DNA of 64,000 bases, taken from NCBI RefSeq assembly GCF_030063195.1, contig NZ_JASISS010000013.1, positions 23,690 to 87,689 of the forward strand. The letters are read 5' to 3'. Within the stretch, counting starts at the first letter, position 1; every line of letters begins with the position of its first letter. Below the pieces are notes generated by a model. It saw only the letters and a program-made list of their open reading frames with translations, made no database searches and had not been told where the DNA came from. This document shows positions 53,697-62,337 of the stretch, piece after piece. This stretch comes from Cryobacterium sp. PH31-AA6. Its GTDB lineage: Bacteria; Actinomycetota; Actinomycetes; Actinomycetales; Microbacteriaceae. The position numbers and the translations under genes are program-made.

Positions 53697-54473
53697 TTAT
53701 CGTGTGGATGAGTGAACCGTTCGCTCATAGACCTCGATTGCCGTCGTGAGCCCGTCCTCGGCGCGGATGCTGTCGCCGAGCTCACTTGCCCGGTGCCGCA
53801 TGAAGTCATCGCCCAAGGCCGCGACGAGGGCCTGCGCGAGTCTCGGCGCGGTGAGCCGCCGTTGCGGGATCGGGGCTGGGCCCACGCCGAGGTCGACGAT
53901 ACGACTGCCCCAGAAGGGTTGATCGACGGTGAATGGCACGACGATGCTGGGCACACCCGCGCGCAGGCCAGCGGCGGTGGTTCCGGCTCCGCCGTGGTGC
54001 ACGACCGCGGACATCCGAGGGAACAGCCATTCGTGTGGCACCGACTTCTGGGCGAGCACGTCGTCGCCGTGGGCGGCGTCGGCCAGGCCTCCCCAGCCGG
54101 AAAGTAGCACGGCTCGCACACCGACCAGGCGGATGGCCGCGAGCACAGTCCCAGTGAGCTGGGCTGCGTCTTTTCCAGCCATGCTGCCGAAACCGATGCT
54201 CACAGCCGGGCCGCGCGAAAGGAACTCCTCGAGCGCGGCCGAGGGGCGCCAGGCGAGATCGTCGGTGGGAAACCAATAGCCGGTGGTGTGGTTCGGGGAG
54301 CCGGGGACGGTAAGCACGTGTGGACTGATCGCGTACAGGGAGGGCTGGCCCGCCGCAGCGGTCGAACGACCGGACAGCCCCAGTACATCGCGCCGGGCAT
54401 CAGCCATCGGTTTGGCGAATGGTGTCCAGACGGCCATCGAGGTGAGTCGATGGCCCAGGATGTTCGGCCGCAC
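53697..54473 (-). pseudogene. 5'-truncated MGT-type glycosyltransferase
   Basis: The 258-residue frame is the C-terminal donor-binding half of a macrolide-type (GT1) glycosyltransferase: SIGFGSMAG, PHEWLFPRMSAVVHHGGAGTTAAGLRAGVPSIVVPFTVDQPFWG. Family members are about 400-430 aa; the first about 150 residues are missing. The frame runs upstream to about 54505, directly against the stop of a GNAT fragment, so a deletion probably joined the two. Non-functional unless expressed as a fragment. Confidence 0.8.
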
Positions 54474-54506
54474 CCGAGGTCCTTCGCCGGCGTCACGAAT
54501 TCGACT

Positions 54507-54773
54507 TCACGCCAGTTCTTTCCGGAACCAGTGGTTCGCGTATGGGTCCGTATTGTGCGCTTCCCCTTCGATGTAGCCAAGGGACTCGTTCAGGCTTCGA
54601 GCTTCGACGAGGTCCGTTCGCGTGTCCAACCGCAACGCGTGGAGTCCTAGTTCGCGGGATTTGTGTTCCATTTCCTTCATGAGAAGGCGTCCCCCGCCCC
54701 TACCCCGTGCCGCGGGTTTCACGAAGACGCGAGTCACCTCGCCGATGTCACCGGGGCGCACCATGCGTTCCAC
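54507..54773 (-). pseudogene. GNAT acetyltransferase fragment (C-terminal half)
   Basis: 88 codons carrying the acetyl-CoA-binding half of a GNAT enzyme: EVTRVFVKPAARGRGGGRLLMKEME, LRLDTRTDLVEA, and ending HWFRKELA. The N-terminal about 60 residues expected for the family are absent, and the VOC gene stop follows 69 nt upstream. No usable start signal. Confidence 0.7.
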
Positions 54774-54841
54774 AGTAGTTCTCGAGCTACCCGTCCAAGC
54801 GGAGTGAGCCTGCTCCTACAGATCGGCGTCCGAATGCGGCG

Positions 54842-55372
54842 TTAGAGGGTGCCGGGCGCGGCAAGCCTGCGGCCCAGAGACGCTTGGAATCGGATCAAGT
54901 ATCCATCCGGGTCTTGCACCAGAAACTGGGCTACGCCAGCCTCGGTCGTGCCGGTCCGATACCACTTCGTCTCCGGCTCCATGAAGAGTGCCCAACCGGC
55001 GCCGTCAAGAGCACTCAACAGTGGTTGTATCGACGCCACCGTGATCTGGAAGTTGATCCCACGGCCGAGAGGCGGCTCCAGCGGGGCAGGTATCCAGTTC
55101 CGTCCAGATCCTCTTTGTTCGAGCATGATGTGCGCCATGCCGCTGGTGATGTAGGCAAACCACTCGTCGGGTCGGTCGTAGAGCACCTCGAATTCGCAGA
55201 GACGGCACCAGAAATCCAGGCTCGCCTCGAGAGAGGTGATCAGTAGCTCCGGGACCAGGCCGGGACCTGGAGTGCTGTCCGCGTCTGCCACGACTTCGGC
55301 TGCATGCGAGACTTCCTGGTCCTCAGTGGACGTGGCCGATGCCGCAGAGACAAGGTTCGGCGCAGGCATCAT
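54842..55372 (-). CDS. VOC-family (glyoxalase/bleomycin-resistance-like) protein
   Basis: A 176-aa protein with a VOC fold in its C-terminal 130 residues: PELLITSLEASLDFWCRL, FEVLYDRPDEWFAYITSGMAHIMLEQRG, RGINFQITV and FLVQDPDGYLIRFQ. The first about 45 residues are low-complexity. ATG 55372 has AAGGTGG 4 nt upstream. Bleomycin-resistance-type binding or a dioxygenase-like role is possible; metal residues are not complete enough to tell. Confidence 0.8.
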   Translation of the reverse strand: MMPAPNLVSAASATSTEDQEVSHAAEVVADADSTPGPGLVPELLITSLEASLDFWCRLCEFEVLYDRPDEWFAYITSGMAHIMLEQRGSGRNWIPAPLEPPLGRGINFQITVASIQPLLSALDGAGWALFMEPETKWYRTGTTEAGVAQFLVQDPDGYLIRFQASLGRRLAAPGTL

Positions 55373-55626
55373 GCGGACCACCTTACGCTCCGGGCGGCTC
55401 AGCGAATTTCTCGCGGTTCGATCCCTCAAAACTCCTCGTGATCAGCATCAGGGCACCCGATGCACGTCGCTCAAGTCGTACCTGCCGACATCAACGGGAC
55501 GGATCGTCGGCATGACGACCTTCATGAATCCGAACGCAGCTGCCCCGCGATTAGAAATTGGTTCGACGTGGCCTGCCAGAAGCGCTCAGGGCACAGGTGC
55601 GAATCGAGAGGCAAAACTTCTGTAGC

Positions 55627-55874
55627 TGAGCTGCGCCTTCGACGACTTGCACTGCATCGAGGTGGAATTTCGCACACACTGGCACAACCGTCAATCGAGA
55701 AAGGCGATCGCGGCATTGGGCGCGAAGCAGGACGGGGTGCTACGCAGTGACTCCATCGGACCAGACGGCGAGCTTCGGGACACCGTCGTATTCTCAATTA
55801 TTCAAAGTGCGTGGCCAGCCGTTCGGGCGGGTCTCCGATACTCCCTGGGATTGGGTGGATTCACCGCTGAGTAG
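55627..55874 (+). pseudogene. RimJ-like GNAT acetyltransferase fragment
   Basis: After a TAG at 55624 the frame reads AFDDLHCIEVEFRTHWHN, SRKAIAALGAKQDGVLR, LRDTVVFSII and WPAVRAGL, the C-terminal third of a RimJ/RimL-type acetyltransferase. The N-terminal two thirds are missing. It faces the other GNAT fragment and the VOC gene, so it is a separate remnant. Confidence 0.7.
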
Positions 55875-55941
55875 TTGCCCGATGATAGGAACCGCCTCAC
55901 CGGCTCGGGTCGTCTCCATCCCCGAACCTCGTGTCGGACGC

Positions 55942-56700
55942 TTATTGCGATCGGGATAGGGCTCGCTCCCAAGCCGTCTGGTTTTGGGCGACGTATTCGG
56001 CTGCGTCACGCCAGAAGTCACCGTGCCCGTTGACGTACATATCGGACCACGGTTGGAGTCCGGTCTTATTTGAGTGGCGCAACAGGTCAAACATTGCTGC
56101 GGTCCGTTTCGCCATGGCTGCCGGAAGGGCCTCACGGAGTAGGGCGTCGGCCTCGTACCCGTCGGCGAAAGCCCGCAGCCTCGATGCTGCCGACGCGATG
56201 GGTTCACCGTTGATGAGCATGGCAAAGGCTTGGGCGGCGTAGGCCAGATCCCATAGCCGGGTGCTCGGGCCGGCAGCATCCCAATCGATGAAGACCCAGC
56301 GATCACCGATGACCAGGTTCCACGGCGCAAGATCGTTGTGGCACATCAGGTTCGCGTCGTCGACTGGCAGCAGCATCGTCCAGCCCTCAATCTCGGGCAT
56401 GGGAACAGATTCGCTCACATCGTGGATCCGGCGGATCATCCGACCGACCCGCCGCAGATCGTCGGTTCCCAGCGGCATCTGACCTAGCGCGATGCTGCCT
56501 CCCACGTACTCGACCGTTTGCCGGCCGGACTCGTCGCGGCCGAGCGGTTGGGGAGCGTCCACCCCGTGTGATCGGAGCGCTGCGAGGAAGCTCTGCACGA
56601 CCGAGGTGTTTTCGATCCAGGGCTTTCGCACGGTGGCGCCCACCTGGATGACGTGGCCTGATGCGTTACCCCCGGTGAGTACTTTCTCTTCCTCGCCCAT
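55942..56700 (-). CDS. Aminoglycoside-phosphotransferase-family protein
   Basis: A 252-aa APH/ChoK-like phosphotransferase. Catalytic loop LMCHNDLAPWNLVIG (HxDxxxxN) and metal site FIDWDAAGPSTRLWDLAYA. The N-terminal nucleotide-binding lobe has VGATVRKP. Such enzymes phosphorylate antibiotics or small metabolites; substrate unknown. It is intact within a partly decayed region. Confidence 0.85.
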   Translation of the reverse strand: MGEEEKVLTGGNASGHVIQVGATVRKPWIENTSVVQSFLAALRSHGVDAPQPLGRDESGRQTVEYVGGSIALGQMPLGTDDLRRVGRMIRRIHDVSESVPMPEIEGWTMLLPVDDANLMCHNDLAPWNLVIGDRWVFIDWDAAGPSTRLWDLAYAAQAFAMLINGEPIASAASRLRAFADGYEADALLREALPAAMAKRTAAMFDLLRHSNKTGLQPWSDMYVNGHGDFWRDAAEYVAQNQTAWERALSRSQ

Positions 56701-56785
56701 ACCAGCAGGCTACTGCCCGCCGGTCGGAAGGACAGAGACTCAAAACCGGGCTATGGGGCGTTCCGCGGGGGAACCCCCAAAGGGT

Positions 56786-56819
56786 CTCGTGGGTGTGTCT
56801 GGCTCGTGGGTGTGTCTGG
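56786..56819 (+). repeat. Perfect tandem duplication of 17 bp
   Basis: CTCGTGGGTGTGTCTGG occurs twice in a row (56786-56802 and 56803-56819), in the spacer between the phosphotransferase gene and the end of the SorC regulator gene. Likely a recent slippage event. Confidence 0.8.
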
Positions 56820-56852
56820 GAGAGAGGGATCGGGCCGATCCGTCCCGCTTTT

Positions 56853-57839
56853 CTACGCCGAGTGCTCGAGGTCAGAGTCGTTGGCGAGCCGGGTGTGTCG
56901 GGTGATCTTCGGGAGCAGGAGGAGTTCCAGCGCGGCTGCTTCGTCGGTGACGAGCATCGTGAGTATCCCCGACGAGGCGACAGCGTGGATAGCGGGCACT
57001 TTCGCGAGTGACCCGGCGGCAGCGATGACCCGGGGTGTGGCACGCAACTGCTCGATCTCGATGGCGATACGTCGTTGGTTCAGCGGAAGATCGATGACTC
57101 GCCCGTCTGCGTCGAGAAAACTTGCGACGACCTCGGCGACAGCGTGTTCACTATCAAGGTCGGCGAGCTCGTCGGGGGCGAGGAGCGACCTGATCTGGGT
57201 GATCGGAGGATTCCAGGAGCCGATCGCGAGGACGGCGGTGGTCAGTCGATCGTAGGTCGCGAGAGCGTCGGCAATGCTCGTCTCTGACCGCAGAACCTGC
57301 GCGGCGGTTGGGGTCGCGGCGAAGAGGGGCGCGAAGATTCCGACTGTCGACAGTGGGTGCCTCGCGGCGATGCGCTGGAGAACCTCCATGGGTGACTGGG
57401 CGAAGTCATTGCCGACCGTGCCAGTCAACTGGACGACAGTGCAGGGCGGCAGGTCCCGAAGGTACTCGGTGAGCGCGTAGATGGTGCGGCCCCACGAGAC
57501 ACCGATCGTGTCGTCGGGCCGGGTGATTCGGGAGAGGTACCGGGCGGACTCGAAAGCGATGCGTTGACGGTCTGCCTCCTCGGAGTCGCCATTCGGGACG
57601 ACGAGAACGTCATCAAGTCCGAGATGGAGCGCGAGCCGAGCCGCGAGGGCTTGCCGCTGGTCGTCACGGTTGTGAATCTCGATCGTAACGACACCGGACT
57701 CTCGCGCGACTTGAAGCATCCGTGCGATTTTGAAGCGGGACACCCCGTATTCGATGCCGAGCTCCACCTTTGAGGCGTCTTCGAGATAGAACCGACGAGC
57801 GACGGAAGCCAGCGTGTCGCGGCTGAATTCTTCGTCCAT
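56853..57839 (-). CDS. SorC/DeoR-type sugar-binding transcriptional regulator
   Basis: A 328-aa protein with an N-terminal HTH (VARRFYLEDASKVELGIEYGVSRFKIARMLQVARESG) and a C-terminal SorC sugar-phosphate-binding domain (TIGVSWGRTIYAL, VVQLTGTVG, VLAIGSWNPP, TMLVTDEAAAL). It lies downstream of mtlA on the same strand, separated by a terminator-like hairpin. It most likely controls the mannitol locus through the inverted repeat at 59631-59658. Confidence 0.88.
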   Translation of the reverse strand: MDEEFSRDTLASVARRFYLEDASKVELGIEYGVSRFKIARMLQVARESGVVTIEIHNRDDQRQALAARLALHLGLDDVLVVPNGDSEEADRQRIAFESARYLSRITRPDDTIGVSWGRTIYALTEYLRDLPPCTVVQLTGTVGNDFAQSPMEVLQRIAARHPLSTVGIFAPLFAATPTAAQVLRSETSIADALATYDRLTTAVLAIGSWNPPITQIRSLLAPDELADLDSEHAVAEVVASFLDADGRVIDLPLNQRRIAIEIEQLRATPRVIAAAGSLAKVPAIHAVASSGILTMLVTDEAAALELLLLPKITRHTRLANDSDLEHSA

Positions 57840-57980
57840 CTTTCGTCCCTGCTATGCGGAGTTCGTGAGCTTCACGGTTGTGGCCCGAAAATCGAGCAGT
57901 ATAAACAGCCTAGCTGTGGTTTTGATCGTCTTCCGAACGCGAAGGCCGGCGTCACTGGAGCTTGAGTAGGAGCAACGAAA

Positions 57981-58021
57981 ACCGGGCAGGACGCGAGTGC
58001 GTGCTTCACGTCCTGCCCGGT
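57981..58021 (-). terminator. Hairpin terminator downstream of mtlA
   Basis: ACCGGGCAGGACG (57981-57993) pairs with CGTCCTGCCCGGT (58009-58021), a 13-bp stem with a 15-nt loop. It starts 14 bp after the mtlA stop; on the minus strand TTTTCGTTG follows. Confidence 0.7.
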
Positions 58022-58034
58022 CTTCTCCGCCAGG

Positions 58035-59525
58035 TCAGTCTTTCAGTAGACCCTGCGGGATCTCAGGCGCGGGCGCGGCCTCGAGTATCTCCTCCAGCTC
58101 GTCGAGGGCGGGGTCGCCGAGATAGTTGGAGATCGGGATGATCTTCAGGTGCGGGTGCACTCGCCGTGCTCTGTCGACAAGGTTCTGCTGGATCACCGCG
58201 ATATCTACATCGGCGGGGATGTTCTCGATTGCTGAATGGGTGACCGTGACGCCTACGATGCCCGCTTTGGTGAGCCGATTACGGAACACCGTGGCGCCCA
58301 TTGCGCTGCTTCCCATTCCGGCGTCGCACGCGAAGACGATGGAGGCGGGGCGTGCGTCGGCGGTGGCCGTGAGAGCGCCGTCGAGGATGGCCCGACCCTT
58401 CGCCTTCATCGAGGAGCTCTTGTTCTTGGCTGCTTCGAGTTCGTCCTCCTCGTCGTCCAGCGCCGAGCCACTTCGGTACTGTTCGAACTTCAGAATCGCG
58501 GCCGTCACGACGAAGGTCACGATCGCAGCGACGAGTACACCTGTCAAAACGCCGAAGTAGTTGCCGCGGGGCGTCAACAGCAGGTAGGAGATGATCGACC
58601 CCGGGCTCGGCCCGGCAACGAGTCCGACGTCAAACAACGAGAACGTGGCGATCCCCGACGCAGCACCCGCGATCATCCCGATGATCGTAATGGGCTTCAT
58701 CAACACATACGGGAAGTAAATCTCATGGATGCCGCCGATGAAGTGGATCAGGATCGCGCTCGGTGTGCTGCGGCGGATCAGCTTGGACTTGCTGAACAGC
58801 AGGAAGGCAGTGAGGAGCCCGAGTCCGGGACCGGGGTTGGAGGCCACCATGAAGAAGAGGGACTGGCCTTGGGTTGCGGCCTGCTGAAGGCCCAGCGGGT
58901 AGTAGACGCCCTGGTCGATGACGTTGTTGAGGAAGAGGACCTTCGCCGGCTCGTTGAGGAGCGCGAGCAGCGGCAGGACACCCGTCGAAACAAGCGCGTT
59001 GATTCCTGCCAACAGCAGCTTGTTGAGCTCTTCGATTCCGGGTCCGATCGCGGCGAATGAGAGCAGGCACAGCCCGAAGCCCACGATGCCGAGGCTGAAG
59101 TTGTTCACAAGCATCTCAAGTCCCGCGCGCATGCGGGGCTCCAGGAACCTGTCGATGCGCTTCAGGATCCAGGCGCTCAGCGGACCCATGATCATCGCGC
59201 CGAGGAACATCGGAATGCCGGCACCGACGATGAGGCCGATGGTCCCGACTGCGCCGATCACACCGCCGCGGGCGCCGTGCACGAGGCGCCCTCCTGTGAA
59301 CGCGATGAGCAGCGGCAGCAGGTAGGTAATCATCGGGCCGACGAGTAGCGCGAATTCCTTGTTCGGCAGCCAGCCAGTCGGGATGAACAAGGCGGTAACG
59401 AAGCCCCAGGCGATGAAGGCGCCAACGTTGGGGATCACCATGGCGGTGAGGAAACCGCCGAAGGCCTGGACCCGCGCGCGAATGCCGCCGCCCGACGGCT
59501 TCATGGTGGTCGTGCTGGCGCTCAT
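58035..59525 (-). CDS. mtlA: Mannitol-specific PTS permease, EIICB
   Basis: A 496-aa phosphotransferase permease. EIIC membrane domain at about 12-340 (IPNVGAFIAWGFVTALF, GGRLVHGARGG, GAMIMGPLSAW, FIGGIHEIYFPYVLM) followed by EIIB with IVFACDAGMGSSAMG, the phosphorylated Cys near residue 400. It imports mannitol as mannitol-1-phosphate, which MtlD oxidises. EIIA is not fused and is not in the window. ATG 59525 overlaps the stop of a short leader ORF. Divergent from the rpe-SIS-mtlD genes. Confidence 0.93.
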   Translation of the reverse strand: MSASTTTMKPSGGGIRARVQAFGGFLTAMVIPNVGAFIAWGFVTALFIPTGWLPNKEFALLVGPMITYLLPLLIAFTGGRLVHGARGGVIGAVGTIGLIVGAGIPMFLGAMIMGPLSAWILKRIDRFLEPRMRAGLEMLVNNFSLGIVGFGLCLLSFAAIGPGIEELNKLLLAGINALVSTGVLPLLALLNEPAKVLFLNNVIDQGVYYPLGLQQAATQGQSLFFMVASNPGPGLGLLTAFLLFSKSKLIRRSTPSAILIHFIGGIHEIYFPYVLMKPITIIGMIAGAASGIATFSLFDVGLVAGPSPGSIISYLLLTPRGNYFGVLTGVLVAAIVTFVVTAAILKFEQYRSGSALDDEEDELEAAKNKSSSMKAKGRAILDGALTATADARPASIVFACDAGMGSSAMGATVFRNRLTKAGIVGVTVTHSAIENIPADVDIAVIQQNLVDRARRVHPHLKIIPISNYLGDPALDELEEILEAAPAPEIPQGLLKD

Positions 59526-59590
59526 CGGTGAACGCCTTGGCGCGCAGCGGCAGCGCGGCCGGCTGCCAGCGGATCAACGGACGTTTTCAT
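59522..59590 (-). CDS. 22-codon leader ORF coupled to mtlA
   Basis: ATG 59590 has AGGGAG 5 nt upstream, a better site than that of mtlA itself. The ORF (MKTSVDPLAAG then an Ala/Arg-rich end) stops at TGA 59522-59524, overlapping the mtlA ATG as ATGA. It probably serves to deliver ribosomes to mtlA; no codon run suggesting attenuation is seen. Confidence 0.55.
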   Translation of the reverse strand: MKTSVDPLAAGRAAAARQGVHR

Positions 59591-59630
59591 TGCGACTCCC
59601 TTGTCTATCCTGCTATATCTTCTGGGATTT

Positions 59631-59658
59631 ATCAGATGAGCGGATGCGCTCATGTGAT
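59631..59658. promoter_or_regulatory. Probable SorC-type operator between mtlA and the rpe-like gene
   Basis: ATCAGATGAGCG and CGCTCATGTGAT form 12-bp arms with one mismatch around GATG. The site lies in the divergent promoter region of both transcription units, as expected for local control by the nearby SorC-family regulator. Confidence 0.65.
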
Positions 59659-59738
59659 AGTCTCACGATCAATAGTCGTTCTGTCAACCCGACGTACTGG
59701 ATCGCATTGACGGACGGCCCCTACTGAAGGGAGCGCCC

Positions 59739-60443
59739 ATGAGCGTTCAATATTCGGCGTCCGTCATGACGGGCGACCTGGCAAATCTTGAATCCACCAT
59801 TCACGCCGTGGAGGCAGCCGGGGTGACCACGCTTCACGTCGACATCCTCGACGGACGGTTCAGCCCGAGCATGCCCATTGGTCTGGAGACGGCCAAACGC
59901 ATCCGCGAGGTCACGAGCATGACCCTGGACGCCCACGTCATGTCGACCGACAATGACTTCTTCGTGCAGGAGATGCTCAACATCGGGATGGATTCGGTGA
60001 CGTTTCATGTCGAGGGCACCCGTCACATTGATCGCCTTTTGCGCGTGATCCGGCGCTCCGGCGCCAAGGCTGGCATGGCGCTGAACCCGGCGACGCCGCT
60101 CAGCGTCCTCGACTGGGTCCTGCCGGAAGTCGACAAGGTGTGCCTGATGCTCATCAATCCGGGTTATGCGACGGATGCGAGTGAGGCGCAGGTGCCGTAC
60201 GCATTGAAGAAGATCAGTGCGCTCCGCGCGCTCCTCGACTCGACGCAGTCCGAGGTCGTGCTGCAGGTCGACGGCCGGGTCTCGTTGGAGTCCGTGCCGG
60301 GCCTGGTGGCCGCGGGCGCAACAGACCTCGTCCTCGGGAGCACGAGCCTGTTCCGAAAGGGCGCGACGCTCGCGGAAAACAAGCTGTTGCTCGACATTGC
60401 CGTCCGTGAGGGCCTCGACCGCGCTGTGCAGGTGGCCGCATGA
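59739..60443 (+). CDS. Ribulose-phosphate 3-epimerase family protein
   Basis: A 234-aa TIM-barrel epimerase: SASVMTGDLANL, LHVDILDGRFSPSMPIG (metal and catalytic Asp), LDAHVM, GMALNPATPL, VDGRVS. GAAGGGAG lies 5 nt before the ATG. It may interconvert ribulose-5-P and xylulose-5-P or act on allulose-6-P. The ATGA overlap with the next gene and the mtl context point to processing of sugar phosphates from hexitols. Confidence 0.85.
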   Translation: MSVQYSASVMTGDLANLESTIHAVEAAGVTTLHVDILDGRFSPSMPIGLETAKRIREVTSMTLDAHVMSTDNDFFVQEMLNIGMDSVTFHVEGTRHIDRLLRVIRRSGAKAGMALNPATPLSVLDWVLPEVDKVCLMLINPGYATDASEAQVPYALKKISALRALLDSTQSEVVLQVDGRVSLESVPGLVAAGATDLVLGSTSLFRKGATLAENKLLLDIAVREGLDRAVQVAA

Positions 60444-61000
60444 GCGCGTTCGTTCAGGCCCAGCAGGACGTCACAGCCGAAATCTCCGCGACGATGGCCG
60501 CTATCGATGCCGCCGACGTCGACGCGTTGGTGGCCGAGATTCGCGCGGCCGACCGAGTGTTCTTCGTCGGGGTGGGGCGTGTTCTCCTGTCGCTGCAGGC
60601 GATCGCGAAGCGACTTGCGCACCTCGGCATCGACACGGTCGTCGTCGGGCAAATCACGGAGCCGGCGATCACCGACCGCGACCTGCTGATCGTGGGTTCC
60701 GGGAGCGGTGAAAGCGCGATCCCGCTCGCGATCGCTGCGCGGGCGAAGCAAAATGGGGCGAAGGTCGTGCACATCGGCTCCAACTCTCAGAGCTCGATGC
60801 GCGACTTCGCAGATCACTTCGTCCGCATCCCGGTGCAGACCAAGCTCCACCTCGCTCACGAGATCCCGTCGATCCAACCCATGACGAGCCTGTTCGAGCA
60901 ATGCCTGCTGCTGCTCGGCGACATTGTGGCGCTCGTGATCGTCCGCGAGGACAAACTCGACATGCCCTCCCTGTGGCGCAATCACGCGAATCTCGAATGA
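60440..61000 (+). CDS. SIS-domain sugar-phosphate isomerase (PHI-like)
   Basis: A 186-aa SIS protein similar in length and layout to 6-phospho-3-hexuloisomerase: RVFFVGVGRVLLSLQAIAKRLAHLG, LLIVGSGSGES, VVHIGSNSQSSM and a C-terminal SLFEQCLLLLGDIV. It is coupled at both ends (ATGA). Together with the epimerase it could convert fructose-6-P-type compounds, though a hexulose-phosphate synthase is not obvious. Confidence 0.8.
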   Translation: MSAFVQAQQDVTAEISATMAAIDAADVDALVAEIRAADRVFFVGVGRVLLSLQAIAKRLAHLGIDTVVVGQITEPAITDRDLLIVGSGSGESAIPLAIAARAKQNGAKVVHIGSNSQSSMRDFADHFVRIPVQTKLHLAHEIPSIQPMTSLFEQCLLLLGDIVALVIVREDKLDMPSLWRNHANLE

Positions 61001-62145
61001 TGCGCGCCGTCCATTTCGGAGCCGGCAACATCGGCCGCGGCTTCATCGCGCTCGCCCTGCACCGGGCGGGCTACGACGTCACCTTCGTTGACGTGTCAGC
61101 CGATCTCATCGACGCGATCAACGCGGCCTCGAAATACGAGGTCCGCGAGATCGGCCCGAACGGCGTCGTTCACCTCGTCGAGGGCGTTTCCGGGATCAAT
61201 TCACGGACCGATCCGGGAGCGGCAGCACGAGCCGTCGCCTCGGCCGACGTTGTCACCTGTGCGGTAGGCGCAACCGTGTTGCCCTTCATCGCGCCGATCA
61301 TTCGTGCGGGAATCCTGGCGCGAGCATCGGATGCTCCGAAACTCCCGGTTCTCGCATGCGAGAACGCGATCGGCGCTTCTGACACGCTGCGCGAGCACGT
61401 CGCGGACGGTGAGATCGACGAATCGATTCTCTTCGATCGGGCGGTGTTCGCGAACACCGCAGTTGACCGCATCGTCCCTGGCCAGTCATCGGACGGAATC
61501 GACGTCGTCGTCGGCGAACACTTCGAGTGGATCATCGACCGCACACCCTTCACGGGTGCGGAGCCGAGGATTCCCGATGCCGATTACGTCGACAACCTCA
61601 TGCCCTTCATCGAGCGCAAGCTCTTCGGGGTGAACACCGCCCACGCCACGACGGCCTACTACGGCTTTCTCGCCGGGGCCGAGAGCATCGCGGAGGCACT
61701 CGCACTTCCCTCCGTGCGTGCCGAGGTCGACGCGGTCGTCGCAGTGAACTCGGCGCTGCTCGTGGACAGCCACGGCTTCGATCCGGGGGAACTAGCGGCG
61801 TACGTCGCCGGAGCGATCAAGCGATTCGAGAACCTGGATCTTCCCGACACCTGCGCACGCATTGGCCGGCAACCGTTGCGCAAGATCTCACGCACCGAGC
61901 GTTTCATCGCGCCGGCCGCGCGAATCGCCGAGTCCGGGGGTGATCCGGCGCCCCTCGTCCGGGCCTACGGTGCGGTGCTTCGATTCGACGTGCCCGGAGA
62001 CGTGCAGTCGGTTGAGCTCCAGTCGCTTCTCGCGACTCTGGCACCCGCCGCCCTCGTGACCCGGGTGACGGGGATCGAGGCCGGTCATCCACTCTTCGCT
62101 GCCTTGCTAGCCGAGACCGCGAGTGTGGAGCCGGCGTTGGTTTAA
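60997..62145 (+). CDS. mtlD: Mannitol-1-phosphate 5-dehydrogenase
   Basis: A 382-aa polyol dehydrogenase. The NAD-binding motif AVHFGAGNIGRGFIALAL is at the N-terminus, ACENAIGASDTL and the catalytic Lys motif in FIERKLFGVNTAHATTAYYG further on. ATG 60997 overlaps the SIS gene stop; a second ATG follows at 61000. Oxidises mannitol-1-P from MtlA to fructose-6-P. Confidence 0.93.
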   Translation: MMRAVHFGAGNIGRGFIALALHRAGYDVTFVDVSADLIDAINAASKYEVREIGPNGVVHLVEGVSGINSRTDPGAAARAVASADVVTCAVGATVLPFIAPIIRAGILARASDAPKLPVLACENAIGASDTLREHVADGEIDESILFDRAVFANTAVDRIVPGQSSDGIDVVVGEHFEWIIDRTPFTGAEPRIPDADYVDNLMPFIERKLFGVNTAHATTAYYGFLAGAESIAEALALPSVRAEVDAVVAVNSALLVDSHGFDPGELAAYVAGAIKRFENLDLPDTCARIGRQPLRKISRTERFIAPAARIAESGGDPAPLVRAYGAVLRFDVPGDVQSVELQSLLATLAPAALVTRVTGIEAGHPLFAALLAETASVEPALV

Positions 62146-62240
62146 CCGCCAGCTGTAACACCGACGGACGTTGGGCCTGACACCGAATGCGACTCTCGGC
62201 CGGACGAGGTTCCCACCGAATACACGCGGTCGTCGTTATT

Positions 62241-62268
62241 GCGGAGGAGTCCCAATCGACTCCTCCGC
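62241..62268. terminator. GC-rich hairpin after mtlD
   Basis: GCGGAGGAGTC (62241-62251) and GACTCCTCCGC (62258-62268) form an 11-bp stem with a CCAATC loop, 95 bp after mtlD and 70 bp before the transketolase start. No T run; may terminate or attenuate. Confidence 0.55.
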
Positions 62269-62337
62269 CTTGGCACCCGAATACACACCACCGGCGACGC
62301 AGCTACTCGATCGCCTCACATCACGAAAGGCCCTCCC

